The notes under the pieces were generated by a model. The model did no database searches. It was not told the origin of the DNA and saw only the letters and a list, made by a program, of their open reading frames with translations. From contig NC_046680.1 of assembly GCF_009870125.1 (NCBI RefSeq), positions 18,805,501-18,869,500 on the forward strand: a DNA stretch of 64,000 bases, written 5' to 3'. A program made the position numbers and the translations under genes. This DNA comes from Drosophila pseudoobscura. Its lineage: Eukaryota; Arthropoda; Insecta; Diptera; Drosophilidae. Shown in pieces: positions 51,021 through 63,032 of this stretch (positions are counted from its first letter, which is position 1; every line of letters begins with the position of its first letter).

Positions 51021-51717
51021 TGAACCGAAGGCCTCGCCTTTCATCGCACACTTGTGCGGGCTCAAAGACACACGCTCTTTGCCTTTCAGTCGCTCAGTCA
51101 ATGATTCTAGGCAACGAATTGAAAAATCCGGGCTCAGAAAATTGTACACAATTTTCTGTCTATTTAACTTTGATGGCTCTGCAGGCAGTTGGAGGTGGTG
51201 AAGAAGAGTCGAGATGCAGGGCGTCGGGAGAGGGGAGCGTGAGTTGGAAATCCTTTTGCCAGCGCCCACATAAAGAAACATAAAAACCTTTTCGCTTTGA
51301 AGCTCGGCAAAAACACAACGTTAGTGCAGTGCTTCTCTTCTAGTCTTGCTCTGTGCCGTGCCTGTCTCTGTCTCCCCCACAAGCCCCCACGAGCCCCCAC
51401 AGCACCAGCCCCCTGACGATGCACACCGCTGTGTAGGATGGCCTTCGGGCTGGCTGGAAGACGGAGATTGGCGAGGACCTGCTCAAACCCTCCCTCCCTT
51501 CGGCCACCCGCCCCTACCGCATCGGCATGGCTGTCAAAGTTTACGTTTCACTTCGAGTGCGGTGTGCTGTTTTATTTGTTGTTGCAGCAGCTGCTTTGTG
51601 TGCGTAACGGAGCAAGGGGTCGTTGGACAGGAGAGGAGTGGAGCTGAGCGGAGCGGAGCGAAGGATCACAGGGCAGGACTACCACAGTACGAGTTTGTGT
51701 GTATGGATGTTGGTATT

Positions 51718-51754
51718 GGTGTGGGTGTGGGTGTGGGTGCGGGTGCGGGTGTGT
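51718..51754. repeat. (GGGTGT/GGGTGC)n hexanucleotide repeat
   Basis: Six near-perfect hexamer units, T/C alternating at one position. Confidence 0.8.
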
Positions 51755-52600
51755 CCCACAAAGCAACCTTTTGGCATTCCAAAGTACACAGAAGAGCAAC
51801 AAAAACTACTGCGATGGCAATGGCGACTTGTCGGCTGGGCGTGAGGTGGAACCACAGTTGCGTAAATACGAAAATCCGATATTACGTTTCCATTCGTCGG
51901 GCTGTATGTATGTTCATGTGAGTGCGTGTGTGTGAGTGTGTGTGGGGGTGTATCTTGTGTGGGTGTGTTTGCTTGTTACACAAGTGCTGCGCTTTGGCAC
52001 TGCACTCAAATACTCGTAGCAGCAGCGGGACAGCAGGAGGATGAGGAGGAGGAGGAGGAGCGGCAACAGAGACTCTTTGCACGCAAAACTAGAGCCCTCG
52101 CTCCCGAAAGCCTTTTAAAAACAGCACAACCCGAAAACCCCAACGTGAGGAGCGCTACTAAACAAAAAGTTGAAATGGCAAATTCAACGCAAAAGACAAG
52201 TAAACTCAAGTCTCGGCCTCGTTGTTCCTCGTATGGGTGTATGTGTGTGTGTGTGTGTGTGAGGGGGAGGATAGCGATGGGCCAGGATGGTTGTGGGTTC
52301 ATCCAGCTGCCACACCCAATACAAAACGGGCCAGGAAGCTGCTGCTACTGAATGCCAGAATGCCAGAAGCTCGTTCCCCAGAAACAAATCAAATCTGTGC
52401 CTGGGAACCCGACTGCTTGATACCCAGTTCTTAGCTCTTAATTTTGTAGTCTTTCAGATATACGAAAAAAAAATCAAATAAAATAGAAAATATCCCTAAA
52501 AGGAGGTAACTTCCGATATACTTGTTACATTCTATGTATTTTGCTTCAATAAGGATGACTGTAGAGTGTTCGAAATCCTCACTAATTGATCATACTCCGA

Positions 52601-52623
52601 ATACCCTGTTATGCAGGGGGTAT
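52601..52623. mobile_element. Hairpin typical of INE-1/DINE-1-type ends, decayed
   Basis: ATACCCTG and CAGGGGGTAT form an imperfect stem around a short loop, like the terminal hairpins of Drosophila INE-1-family repeats. The adjoining 100 bases are AT-rich but were not recognised, so element borders are not given. Confidence 0.3.
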
Positions 52624-52904
52624 GGGCAATAAAAAATGCAGACTTCATGTACAGCAGCGCGGCACAGAAAATATTGAAGAGCGTGTCCCGGGGCCAGCCA
52701 GTCAGCAATGGCGTCGGCGGTGGAGAGGCTGAATGCTGGGATGGATGTGGATGGGGATGGGGATGTGGACGTGGACGTGAATGTAGATGTGCATGCCGAA
52801 GGGCCGGACGGGACAACGGCAACGTCGCCGACAACACCACCTTTGTATCTTTCCGCAGACATTCAACACTTTTAAGCTGCAAGAAAAATGTAAAAAGCAA
52901 CTGC

Positions 52905-52940
52905 GAGTACGAGTACGAGTACGAGTACTAGTACGAGTAT
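52905..52940. repeat. (GAGTAC)n hexanucleotide repeat
   Basis: Five to six units with one CTA interruption. The unit contains the same TACGAGTA word that recurs singly throughout the window. Confidence 0.85.
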
Positions 52941-55379
52941 CTGAAAGAAAAGGAAAACAGAGAGAGAGGGAGAGAGAGAAGGAGGGAGCAGGAAGAGAGC
53001 TTGCAAAGGATTTCAGCACATTGTTTTTGTAGGATGTGTGTGTTGTTGTACTCGACAATTGTCGGATTGAATGTACACGGCACAGGGGCGATCTGAAAGT
53101 TCTCCAAATTTCATATAAGACCCCTCCTATATATATATTTACATATTTACATATTTATAACAGTCCATAGCACGAAAATTATTAAAAATTATATAAAATA
53201 GGTGTATAAATCTTCAATGTACTCGTATAAGTACATGTGAACCACAAACCCTGTAAAACATTTTGTCGCTGTGAAGATTTTATTTAAAGTCCACTAACAG
53301 GAACAATTCATCAGTGTTTCATTTTCCATGAAAGTTTCCAGATGTTGGTACCTGAAAAACGACATTCAGAGCTCCCAAATTTATAACTCTAGATTTCCTT
53401 GTATTTCATAATCAGGAGTGATTCAAGAGCATAATGAAGGACAATCTTCGAAATTGTGTATTTTTATGGATCTTTTTCCATCACACAGTAATGTTCCATA
53501 TAAGATGGATTCAATTGTGTGCAGGGATTCATTAGAATATAATGAAAAGTTCATTCTTCTATTAAACATCGATTATAAGTATTAAATCAAAAAGCAACTT
53601 TTAATGAAAAAAAAAATTACCAAGAACAGCTCCAATTTGTGGCTTTCCATTTTAATTCCACTATAATATGAACATACATTGATTACACAAATGAATCAGC
53701 TAGCTAGGATAGAATTACAATACATATATGTATAAATAGTGGCGTTTTCCCCTGAACATACAGTGAGGCGGCAACATAGTCATGTGGATACACAAAGACA
53801 CGAACCAGGTGCCCCTTTTTCTGCTCACCACTCATTCCATCATTCCGCGAGGCATCTTCAGCAAACAACCACAACACATCCAGCACTTTACTTTTGAATT
53901 TTTATTCTGAAATGCGAGACTCAATGACAGCCAACGAGAACGATGCCAGAGGCAGACGAGGCGCACCATCCATATCCATCCCACCTCCCTCCCCAGCGAC
54001 AACTCAAGCTTTCGCTGCAGCGGTGCCATTGTGGCATAAAAATCACATTGTCAACTTGAAAGCATCTATCAACTCGTTTAATTGATCCTTCTTCCCTTTG
54101 TTGCTGCTTCGGTAAGACAATGACGGAGACCAGGCCTCAGATGCATCCAGTCCATATGAAAATATGAAATATGAAGAGTACACTCGTACTACATACATAT
54201 ATGTATGCTTGTAAGTGGTCTCCACACACACACAATTAGTTTATAATTTAAACGTTTTCCCCTTGTGGCCGATAGGAGGTCCATCCGCCCTTCCATGCAT
54301 CACAACCATGGACATTACAGGAAAATCGGACAGAGTGAATCGGTCAACTATATCGTCAAAAAAAAAAACCAAAAAAAGGACAGAACCAATGCACATGCTT
54401 CCTCTCCAACCTTGCGCGTTTTTTGTTAGCCTTCTTAAAGCAACGACAATGAAGAACAGGCAGAAACGACTTTAAGGCCAAAAGGAAAAATAAGCACATA
54501 AGTACAAACAATAAAAAAAGCAAAAGCGCTCAAAAAAAATCTAAATAAATAAGACCTGCTCGATTTTCTTAAAACTTTCTGCCGTTTACAGCAGTGGCGG
54601 CGGAAGAAATAGGAAGGTGGGGCTATGGGGAAGCCTCCGGAGACCCCAAGGCACGCACACACAGGCCCCAACAACATTAACAAGTACAACAAAAGACACA
54701 GCAGCTTGTATATACATACTTACATACATACATACATATGTATGTATATAAAAATAATATATATATTTATGTATATACTATAGATGAGTGTGTGTGTGTG
54801 TGTGTGCAGAGTATGTTTGGATGTAGCAGTCGAAGGAACATCTTTTGCGAGCGCAAAATTGCTGTCATGGGTCCGGGTCCCAGATCCAGGTCCAAGTCGA
54901 GGTCCAAAAAAGTGATGGTGCTGCCGATGCCTTCAGCCTTTACCATGCCAATTCCAACGTCTTACAGTGGGGACTTTACCCTCCCAAAATCATAAAACCT
55001 ACGGTATGAAAGGTATAATTTATTGTTTCATTTCGTTTGCCACATCTCCGTTGAATTTCGGTTAAATGTTTTTTAAAAATATGCTTCAATAAAATTGGAT
55101 ATTTCTAGATCGGTAGCTAATTGAGGAGAGATTGAAAAATACATTTTCGAATTATTCGAAATAATCGGGAGAAAAATTCCACTGTACGCCACCGACACCG
55201 TCACCGTCACCGCCACCGTTTGTTGCTTCTGCTTCAGCTTCTGCTGACTGCTGTTGCATTATTCATGTTTGGCAGCCAGCCATCGTGCCCCAAACACCGT
55301 CGCAGGCCCACTGCGCAGAGTGTGGGGGGAACGTTGACAACACACCACGCCCTCTCAGGCAGCGGCAAATCACAAATCA

Positions 55380-55720
55380 GCTGAGAGCGCCGCCATTTGC
55401 TGCAGAGAGAGCCGCTTCCGTCGAGAGGGAGTGCGAGCGAGCAGGCACTACTCGCATACAGGCCACCGCACACACACACACACACACACAGACGCGCGAA
55501 CGCAAACGTCTCTCGCACACATACGCTCACACATTCACGGGGAGGTTTTTGAAAAGCAGTTTTCCTGCTGTTTCAGTTCTGAACAAACATTCCCAGTTAC
55601 GCAGCTCCGTTGACTGGTTGTATATTTTGTATTCGCGCGAGTTAGCTGTGCTGTGAGCTGTGAGCGCACCGCACCGGTTTGAGTGTTCGAGTCGAGTCTG
55701 ATTCGATTCCGAGTCGAGTT
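55380..55720 (+). promoter_or_regulatory. ap: Candidate apterous promoter with PHO and GAGA sites
   Basis: GAGAG words at 55,383, 55,405 and 55,423 surround a GCCATTT (PHO/YY1 core) at 55,392-55,398. A (CA)n tract lies at 55,469-55,490, and an initiator match TCAGTT at 55,573-55,578 about 1.4 kb upstream of the ATG. GAGA plus PHO sites near a start are typical of Polycomb response elements, and apterous is a Polycomb target. Placing the start here is inference; no convincing DPE was found at +28. Confidence 0.35.
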
Positions 55721-56994
55721 TTATTTCGTAGCTTCGCGTAAGCGGCACCACACTTTAAAACTGTTCCGGCCGCGGAACGCGGTTTTCTTTTTGGTTTGAA
55801 TTCATTTTGCGGCTAAACATTGCTTCGGTGCCTGCTCCACAAGACGTACAGACCCATCGGGATCGAGCCGCCGGGCAGCTTCTTGTTTTGTTATCAATCT
55901 ACAACAACAGCAGCAGCAGCAGCAGGAGCAGCAGCAACAGAACAACGACAAAAAACAGAGAAAGAAACTAACAAAAACTAACATTCGTTTGGGGATTGCC
56001 CGGCAGTAAAGAGCAAAGCAGAGAAGCCGAACGAGCGCATCCGCCTCTCGAATGCCTTATCAGTAGCACGGATCTAGAACTGCCGTAGGAACACACAGGA
56101 GAAGGTCCGACCCCGACCCCAAACCAGGCCCAGAGGCCCAGGCCCAGGGCAAGACCCAGACCCAGGGCAAAAAACCGACCACTACCACTCAATTTGGATT
56201 TGGAGTGCCATTCTCGCGCTGTCTCGTAAATTAATGTCATAAATTAATTTGGAACTCTGCCCGTCGTTGACATTGCAACCGGTGTCGGCATCTCGTTGCC
56301 GCTGTCGTCCCAACATCTACATTTCGGTTACGCCTGTGCGGTCAGGAACGCGCCCGTTTGGAAGCCATCGTCGTGTCTCCCAATCATCCTACCTGCCGAA
56401 AAGTCAAGTGTGAGTGTGTTGTGCGTGCTCGTGTGTGACCCTAATGTTCCTTAAATTACCTTTATGCTGAAAAAAATAGATAAATTAAATAAATAATACC
56501 TACAAATATAAAAAGATACGTATTTAAGGTTTTAAATTCGTCATAGTAGATGCATACTCTTGAAGCAGCCTCCTTGCTGACGACGACGCCAACGGCTTGC
56601 TTAAGGATATGAATAATATGCAGACAAGGTGTTCTTAAGTGGTTGAACCTTTGGGTGAACAACGCAACGTTCACAGTGTTCTCGACTGCCAAACCGATCG
56701 TAAATAAGGCTTTATTTTTTGCCAACAACAATCGCCCACGTCTATGCGACAAGTGTCCAGTGTTCTATCAAGTTCATGTGAATCATAAATACCGTAAATA
56801 GCTAAGCGCAGAGGACTACCCAGGACCAACATAGCATCCAAACTTCCTCCGTCGGATAGCCACCAGATAGCAGCGACAGAAGGCGGAAGCAGAAGCAGAA
56901 GCCAACGGACTACGAACATACAGTAACAGCAACATACCACGCCAGACAGAAATCATCCTTGGAAATAGACCTCGTGTCATTCCAAAAGACGCAC
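55721..56994 (+). other. ap: Probable apterous 5' leader
   Basis: This stretch lies between the candidate promoter and the ATG, with CAG and CAA repeats (about 55,903-55,940) as in long Drosophila leaders. An AT-rich part at 56,450-56,560 may be a 5' UTR intron, with a possible donor GTGAGT at 56,410. A minus-strand frame at 56,752-56,462 is not supported as a gene. Confidence 0.35.
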
Positions 56995-59900
56995 ATGGGC
57001 GTCTGCACCGAGGAGCGCCCTGTGATGCATTGGGTAAGTTCTCAGCTCGGACCACGATAAGGACCATTCGACTGCACTGCATGTTCACTGCGGCTCAACG
57101 ATAAGCCTGACAAATTTACGAAGCATTCGGTTTCAACTCATCCTAAGTTGCTTTGAAGTATTTACTTCAGTCAGGTCTTGGGAGCGCTGATTAATTTGTG
57201 ATTTATCGCGATTCGATCCCGGGTTACTAGGAGTTATCAATGCCAGACCCGACTGAAAGCTAGCTGGGCAGACAGCTTCGGAGACAACGGAAAACAGACG
57301 ACAGCAAAGGCCAAAGCCATAGCCATAGCCACAGCCACAGCCACAGGCGTTCTATGGCGATAAGAAACCCCTTGCCTTGTGCACTTCGCTTTAAAATATA
57401 TGTACATATTTCACAGAATTCTCGATCTGTGGGTAGTTTTGTTGTTTTGCAGTTGCTGTGATAGCGATATGGGAGATCAGATTCGATGAGCTTTACATAC
57501 CCTCCGACTAGGGCACACTTGGGCATATTTGGTACCTACAGCGAATGATATGGTGCACTTTTCATTGTAGCTAATAGTTTGGTCTTTTTGATAACAAAAT
57601 TGTACATATATACTTTAGTTGATCTATCTTCTGACCAATTCAAATCTAACTGAAAGGGAACAATCTATAATTTACATAGTTTCATCGGTTTTATTATTGA
57701 TTCCAATCTTGATGGGATGGCAGCTCTTTAATATGATTTTAGTGATGATCTATTTTCCTGTGTTAATGTACACATTCCTCTGCAAATTATTTCAATAATC
57801 TCAAGTGGAAACAAACAAGTTTTCTCACAAGGACTTACATATATGGATTAATTAGTATGTTGTAGTTTTATAGCTAGGAATATGATATGGTGATATGATC
57901 TAGGTGGTTTCGAAAATTTTGTAGACAGTAAGCATCAAAACTGATGAAGTTGTTTGCATACAGCCGGAATGGATCAAGCTGATCAAGAGAATATTTTCAT
58001 TATTTATACGGTCGGAAATGCTTCAAAGTTGCATGCAACTCGCCAACATCGTAATACCCTCTGCCAAAGAAAAAAAGAATACAAATATTTCTACTATCTC
58101 TAGGATTATGGACCTATTTTTAGAACGACACATAGTCACCTAAAGGATTATCAGTATCATGTTGTGACTCATGCGGGGTGCCAGTCCAATCTGAATTCTT
58201 TGCTGGAGCAAAAATGCTGATGATGGCACAACGAAAATTTAGATAAATCTGTTGATGTTTTTTCTTCTGTTTTATATACATAAAATATCTGCACAACCTT
58301 CGGGAATGCTACAAACGTTTGAGAAGACATACCGGGTTGCCTAGCTCATATCTCGATCTAATTAATCTCAATCATTATTTTGTAAAATTTTGTATCGTTA
58401 GAATCGTTAAGATGTGGCTTTCTAAACTATATTTATCTTTCAATTGCAAAGTTACTTACATCATTTTTGGGGAAACCTTCAAACAATATGATTTTTTAAA
58501 TGAAAAATTAGAAAAAATAATATAAAAGTGGATAAAAACACGCTATGGACAAATAATATACTTATGAGTAGAATCTAGATTAGCGACGCCATTTATGGGG
58601 ATAGCAAATATATCCATACCACAACTATTACAACTATTGCAGGCATAGTTCTAAGATGCAGCCGCTGACGTTAGCTCTCATACAGTTTTTTATAGGTATT
58701 CATGTTTCGTTATGGATCATAATCCGTTTTAAAAGACAACTTAAAAACTCACTGCATACTATTCAGATTAGGTTTAAATTGCTTCGAATATTTGAAACAT
58801 CTTCTTCCATTAAAATCGAAAATTCCTACAGCTCCAATAAATAAATCAAATCAAATAGCAACTTCCGTCGGTCTATTAGATCTCCTGGATTTCAAAAAAA
58901 CCAAATTTCCTGTTCAATTGCGGATGCTTAATATGGATGGGCAACCACGATATTATATTTTGAATATTCTAGGGCTGTGTGCTACGACTGTGTTTCTGGG
59001 GGTTCCCAAAAAACGTCATAAACTCTGAGAAAAGTGGATAAAATGTATTTTGAATATAGAATGGAATATATGTACATACATATGTACATGTACTTTTATA
59101 AACTTCATTGGAAAGGAAATGCTTTCTTCCCAAGAACATATTTAAAATTCCTTTATTTGTGCACCACCTTTAAAATTCAACTTTCAAAGGTATGGTTTTG
59201 ATCACCGAATATTCTAATTGGAATATGAGTTTGGCTCAAGGTTTGTGCAGAGTAAGAAATCGGCCTCAAAGAAAATGATTCTTAATAAGAAATATTGTAA
59301 GAATGCAGGAGTCGGATACATCAACAAAAGCCTGTAATATAAAAAAGCATCTTCCCAAAAGGATCATTGGATTTCTGTTACGTGCAACGGAGTATTGCAC
59401 ATCTGTTAAACTATATAGTAAGGCCATGCCAGGGATAGTTGTATCAGTACATATATTTTGTTACGTAATTATTACGAGCCCGATTGGCAAAAAATCGAGC
59501 CAAAATGGCAATCCGAATCGAGCACAGTGCATGTGAGTTTTGGCATGGGCATCGTTTTCCCCTAAAGGTAACAACGTGTTCCTAAGCAGTGCACAGCAAA
59601 ATGTTTGTAAATTTCTAAAGAAAAACAAATATCTAGAGGGAAACGCGTTGAGGAAAAATGTGATTCGTACATGCTGCAAGGAAACCTGTCATCCTTCTAA
59701 CTCTCACTGCGGCGACACCGACAGAGAGAGAGGCAAAGAGGGAGAGAGAGGGGGGCAGTGAAAGAGGGGCGTACGGTCGCATCTATTTTCAACTAATTAA
59801 TCAAAAATAAGTAAACTGGAGCATCGATGAGTCGTGGCGGGGCTAGGCGAGGCGAGGCGATAAGAGGTGCGATGGGGCGGGACGTGGACGTGGACGTGAG

Positions 59901-61548
59901 CACAACAGAGTTGCCTGTATGAAATCTTTTGCTTGGCAGAGTGCGACACGATGTCTGATGTCTGATGTCTGGCCTCCGCTCGCGTTCGGTACTTGAGAAA
60001 TGTTGTACGAGTATGTTTTTCAATGAAAGCACTGCCATCCCATCTCGCTTGGTTGTCCTCAACGTTAGCTCGGGGACGGGGTGGGAAGAGATGGAATGGG
60101 ATGGAATGGGATGGGAGCTGACTTGGGTTTCCCTCACATGTTAGGGACTCCCAAATGTGCCGCAACGTTTTCTGCGAATAAAGCGGAGAGTCTTTCTTTT
60201 AATTGAAACGATCTTTGGCTTTGCCTTTGCCTTTGGCTTTGCCGCAATTCCCATTGAAAATTAAATGCTTCATTTATAAGCCAGCACATCCTTTAATAAT
60301 TATTTAGTATTTTAGAGCTGGTCCGCCATTCTGAATCCCTTTTCTCCACTGTGCAGCAAACCCATTAACATGTGCATAAATGTGTGTTTATTTTCGTGCA
60401 AATTACAGCAGCAGAGCGCAAGATTTCTTGGGCCCGGCGCAAGGGAGAAAAGTCCAACACCACCTGTAGCACATCAGGGGAGCAATCAATGTGGCAGTGC
60501 TGCAGGTGCAAATAACAATCACCCATTGTTTCGCACATGCTCCTCATCCTCGTGTCCAGATATTTGTGATCACAGTACAAAGCCATTCGGCAATGCATAC
60601 GGCACCGAGTCATTTAGAAGGTAAGTCCCATTCAGCCACATCCAATCCGTCCAATCGAAGTCATTGTAAGCCTCTTTGCCAGCTATGAAACCGCCGATCG
60701 TGCCACCTTCGAGGACTCCACGGCCAAGTTCTCGATTAGTCGCAGTCGCACGGACTGCACTGAGGTCAGCGACGAGACCACATCGGGCATTTCATTCAAA
60801 ACGGAACCATTCGGACCACCCAGCAGTCCGGAGTCCACGAACGATAGCAAAAACACGCGCAATCTCGATGATTGTGCTGGCTGTGGGCGGCAAATACAGG
60901 TAAGATAATGGTGCTCTAATCTACTAGCTATCAATCAAGCCTCGTTAAGGCCTAGTACTCTTTTCGTGGCCACCAATCAAAAGATAGTTTATAGATGCAT
61001 TTATAGGGATCCGACTTTTAATGAATTTCTAAAATAATAACAGAGACAGATCAATTTAAAATTCCTATCTGTCAATTATTACACAGTTAATGAAGAAAGC
61101 TACTCGATATGACTTTTTCCGTCTGGATTTTCATATACATTGGAACCTAGAACTTGAAAACTGTAAAATCACTATAAAAAATCATTCAAATTCGAAAGCA
61201 ATTATACGAGTAAATGTAGAAATTTTCTAAATAAAAGCAAAGTGGCTCTAGAGATACGGATCATTTCAGACAAACTGCACCATAAATATCCATCTATAAA
61301 TAACTATTTATGTTTATAATTTATACCCCCCCTGTAAAACACTACAATAATGCATCATTTTATTCGAAATATGTCATTTATGGAATGTGCCCTGACCTTT
61401 CCCCGCAGGATCGTTTCTACCTCTCCGCTGTGGAAAAACGCTGGCACGCCAGCTGCTTGCAGTGCTACGCCTGTCGGCAGCCGCTGGAACGGGAATCCTC
61501 ATGTTACTCACGTGATGGCAACATTTATTGCAAAAACGATTATTATAG
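56995..61548 (+). CDS. ap: Apterous LIM-homeodomain protein, 5' exons (partial)
   Basis: Four coding exons (56995-57033, 60409-60620, 60683-60899, 61409-61548) join in frame to 202 residues plus two bases; the gene continues past 64,000. Exon 1 encodes 13 residues and ends in GTAAGT. Residues 148-202 are a complete LIM1 zinc domain with ligands Cys148, Cys151, His169, Cys172 and Cys175, Cys178, Cys197, Asp200. The preceding region is Ser/Pro-rich. The sequence around LIM1 is close to the D. melanogaster Apterous that I recall. LIM2 and the homeodomain are expected in later exons and are not in the window. The product is a nuclear transcription factor that works with Chip as the dorsal selector of the wing and specifies neuron and muscle identity. 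Start chosen because the short exon splices exactly in frame and no other ATG fits. Confidence 0.93.
57940..58066 (-). mobile_element. INE-1/DINE-1-like fragment
   Basis: The order of words is that of the reverse complement of the INE-1 5' end as I recall it: GATCAAGCTGATCAAGAGAA, then an AT-rich stretch, then GGTCGGAAATGCTTC, then about 30 bases, then AATACCCTCTGCC. The fragment is divergent and its far border is not clear; the repeat-derived stretch may extend left to about 57,540. This is recognition from memory, without a search. Confidence 0.5.
59881..59899. repeat. (GACGTG)n hexanucleotide repeat
   Basis: Three units. The same hexamer recurs at 52,765-52,785 and 62,062-62,097. Confidence 0.75.
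60900..61408 (+). other. ap: apterous intron 3 (509 bp)
   Basis: AT-rich intron interrupting LIM1 between the codons for Gln156 and Asp157. It carries GTAAGA at the start and CCCCGCAG at the end. Nothing else seen. Confidence 0.7.
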
Positions 61549-62615
61549 GTAAGTCCGTGGGCCAAAGCCAAAGCCAAAGACGTTCAGTCCATTCAGAGAA
61601 GTACTGGCTGGGCACAATTAATACGGGAGAAGCAGAAGCTCCTGGGAATCGAGTGGCGGGCTGGGCTGTGCCGGGGCTAGGGCATGGGTCTGATGAATCA
61701 GATAAAGCCCCCGACTGCATGCCAAGACATTGACTAGAAAATGATTTCCAAACACGCGAATGAAATATTTATGCATGCAGCTTTTCCGAAAGCCGCCAAG
61801 CCCGTCATTGTTTTGCTCCACTGTGCGAAGGCTGAGCGAGTGCCAACGCGAACGCGAACGTGAACGCGAATTCGAATGCGAGAAGAAGCAGACCGCATCG
61901 GAGATCCGATACCAGCGGACCGGGCGGCTCCGCTCCTCCGCCTGACCTGGCTGGATGGGCCTGCGTGTGTTCTGCTGCTTGCATTCCGCCGCATTCTCAA
62001 GAACGCTCGCTCACCTCGCTGCGGCGCACGCTAGCCTTAGACCAAGACCACGATGAAGACGAAGACGTCGACGTAGACGTGGACGTGGACGTGGATCGAG
62101 GCGGATTGGGTTGACAATCTTCGCTTGGGTGGGTTCCGGTGTCGCCCCCTTCGCACTGCCTAAAAAAGGAAGCTGCAATGGAGCTATTTCACGCGCCGCA
62201 ACCATCACGCGAGAACGGTGCATGTGCATTAACAAAATGAAACAGAAACAGGTTATAATTATTCCAAAATATACTCAGTGCGAGTTTACAAAAGATTCTT
62301 CAACTGTGTGGCAGATAGAGAGGGACAGAAGGCCTCGCAACACCTGCTTGCCCCAGCGTAAATCAAAAAGTGTATCATTCACGCCGCGCGATGATGAGCA
62401 GCGAAAATGTTCAACTTTGCCTTCTTCCCAGGCGCAAACATAAATCCAATGCAAGTCACGCTCGTCACTCGTATTTCCTCTCAAATGATTCTTGTGACAT
62501 TTATTACCGCTCCATATTTCAAAATACCCAGCATCGTAGTCGGATTGGGAGTCGCAGGCGGAGCCAGTGTCAGTGTCACTCTGTTGGCAAGTGCGGCTGG
62601 TCCCTATCGATGGTG

Positions 62616-62652
62616 CTGGGTCTGGGTCTGGGTCTGGATCTGGATCGGGGGT
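62616..62652. repeat. (TCTGGG/TCTGGA)n hexanucleotide repeat
   Basis: About six units in apterous intron 4. Confidence 0.8.
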
Positions 62653-62694
62653 CTGGTCTGCTGTAGCTCTGCTCATGTCCGGGTATTCGGATCT

Positions 62695-62723
62695 GTGTCG
62701 GTGTCGGTGTCGGTATCGGTGTG
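62695..62723. repeat. (GGTGTC)n hexanucleotide repeat
   Basis: Between four and five units, one with a T-to-A change, in apterous intron 4 and followed by a TG-rich tract. Confidence 0.8.
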
Positions 62724-63009
62724 TTTGTGTCTGTGTGTCAGTGTCTGTGGCTGATCCCCCCATTGCAATCAGCGCAACGGAGCCGCCGCGCTCCGCTGGC
62801 ACGCACACAGGCACGGCACTCTAGCACACAAACCGATGCGGGTCGGATCTGTCAGCTTGTGTTCCGTGAATGCCGGGAGTGGGAGGATGGGGATGCGCTT
62901 GGCGGTCGCCATGTCATGTCGTACACAATCCATTCCGCCGTAATGTTTCATTTCGTTTCATTCCGGCGGCTTTTGCCGCCACTGCCGCTGCCACAAACTG
63001 CCGTCGCTT

Positions 63010-63032
63010 CTGCTGCTGCTGCTGCTGCTGCT
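63010..63032. repeat. (TGC)n microsatellite
   Basis: Seven uninterrupted trinucleotide units in apterous intron 4. Confidence 0.85.

Larger units (their letters stand above)
48640..55280. other. Gene-poor interval, unc-5 to apterous, part 3
   Basis: No gene supported. AT-rich islands at about 48,640-49,330, 50,100-50,920 and 53,060-53,700 alternate with repeat-rich stretches. Repeats include GGGACC at 50,994-51,020, GGGTGT at 51,718-51,754, GAGTAC at 52,905-52,940 and a TG tract near 54,788. A decayed repeat hairpin lies at 52,601-52,623. Probably 5' regulatory DNA of apterous. Confidence 0.45.
57034..60408 (+). other. ap: apterous intron 1 (3.4 kb)
   Basis: The donor is GTAAGT at 57,034 and the acceptor ATTACAG ends at 60,408. 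The intron holds a CCACAG repeat (57,316-57,347), an INE-1-like fragment (57,940-58,066), AT-rich DNA to 59,500, and GAGAG and GACGTG repeats at 59,720-59,900. No nested gene is supported. Confidence 0.6.

Noticed and set aside
56462..56752. Minus-strand frame of 96 codons in the apterous leader
   Set aside because: Codon use is not biased, no family is recognisable, and the region lies within the expected apterous 5' leader.
57205..57230. tRNA-like B box (ATTCGATCCCGGG)
   Set aside because: The bases before TTCGATC do not pair with CCGGG to form a T stem, and no acceptor stem or A box was found upstream.
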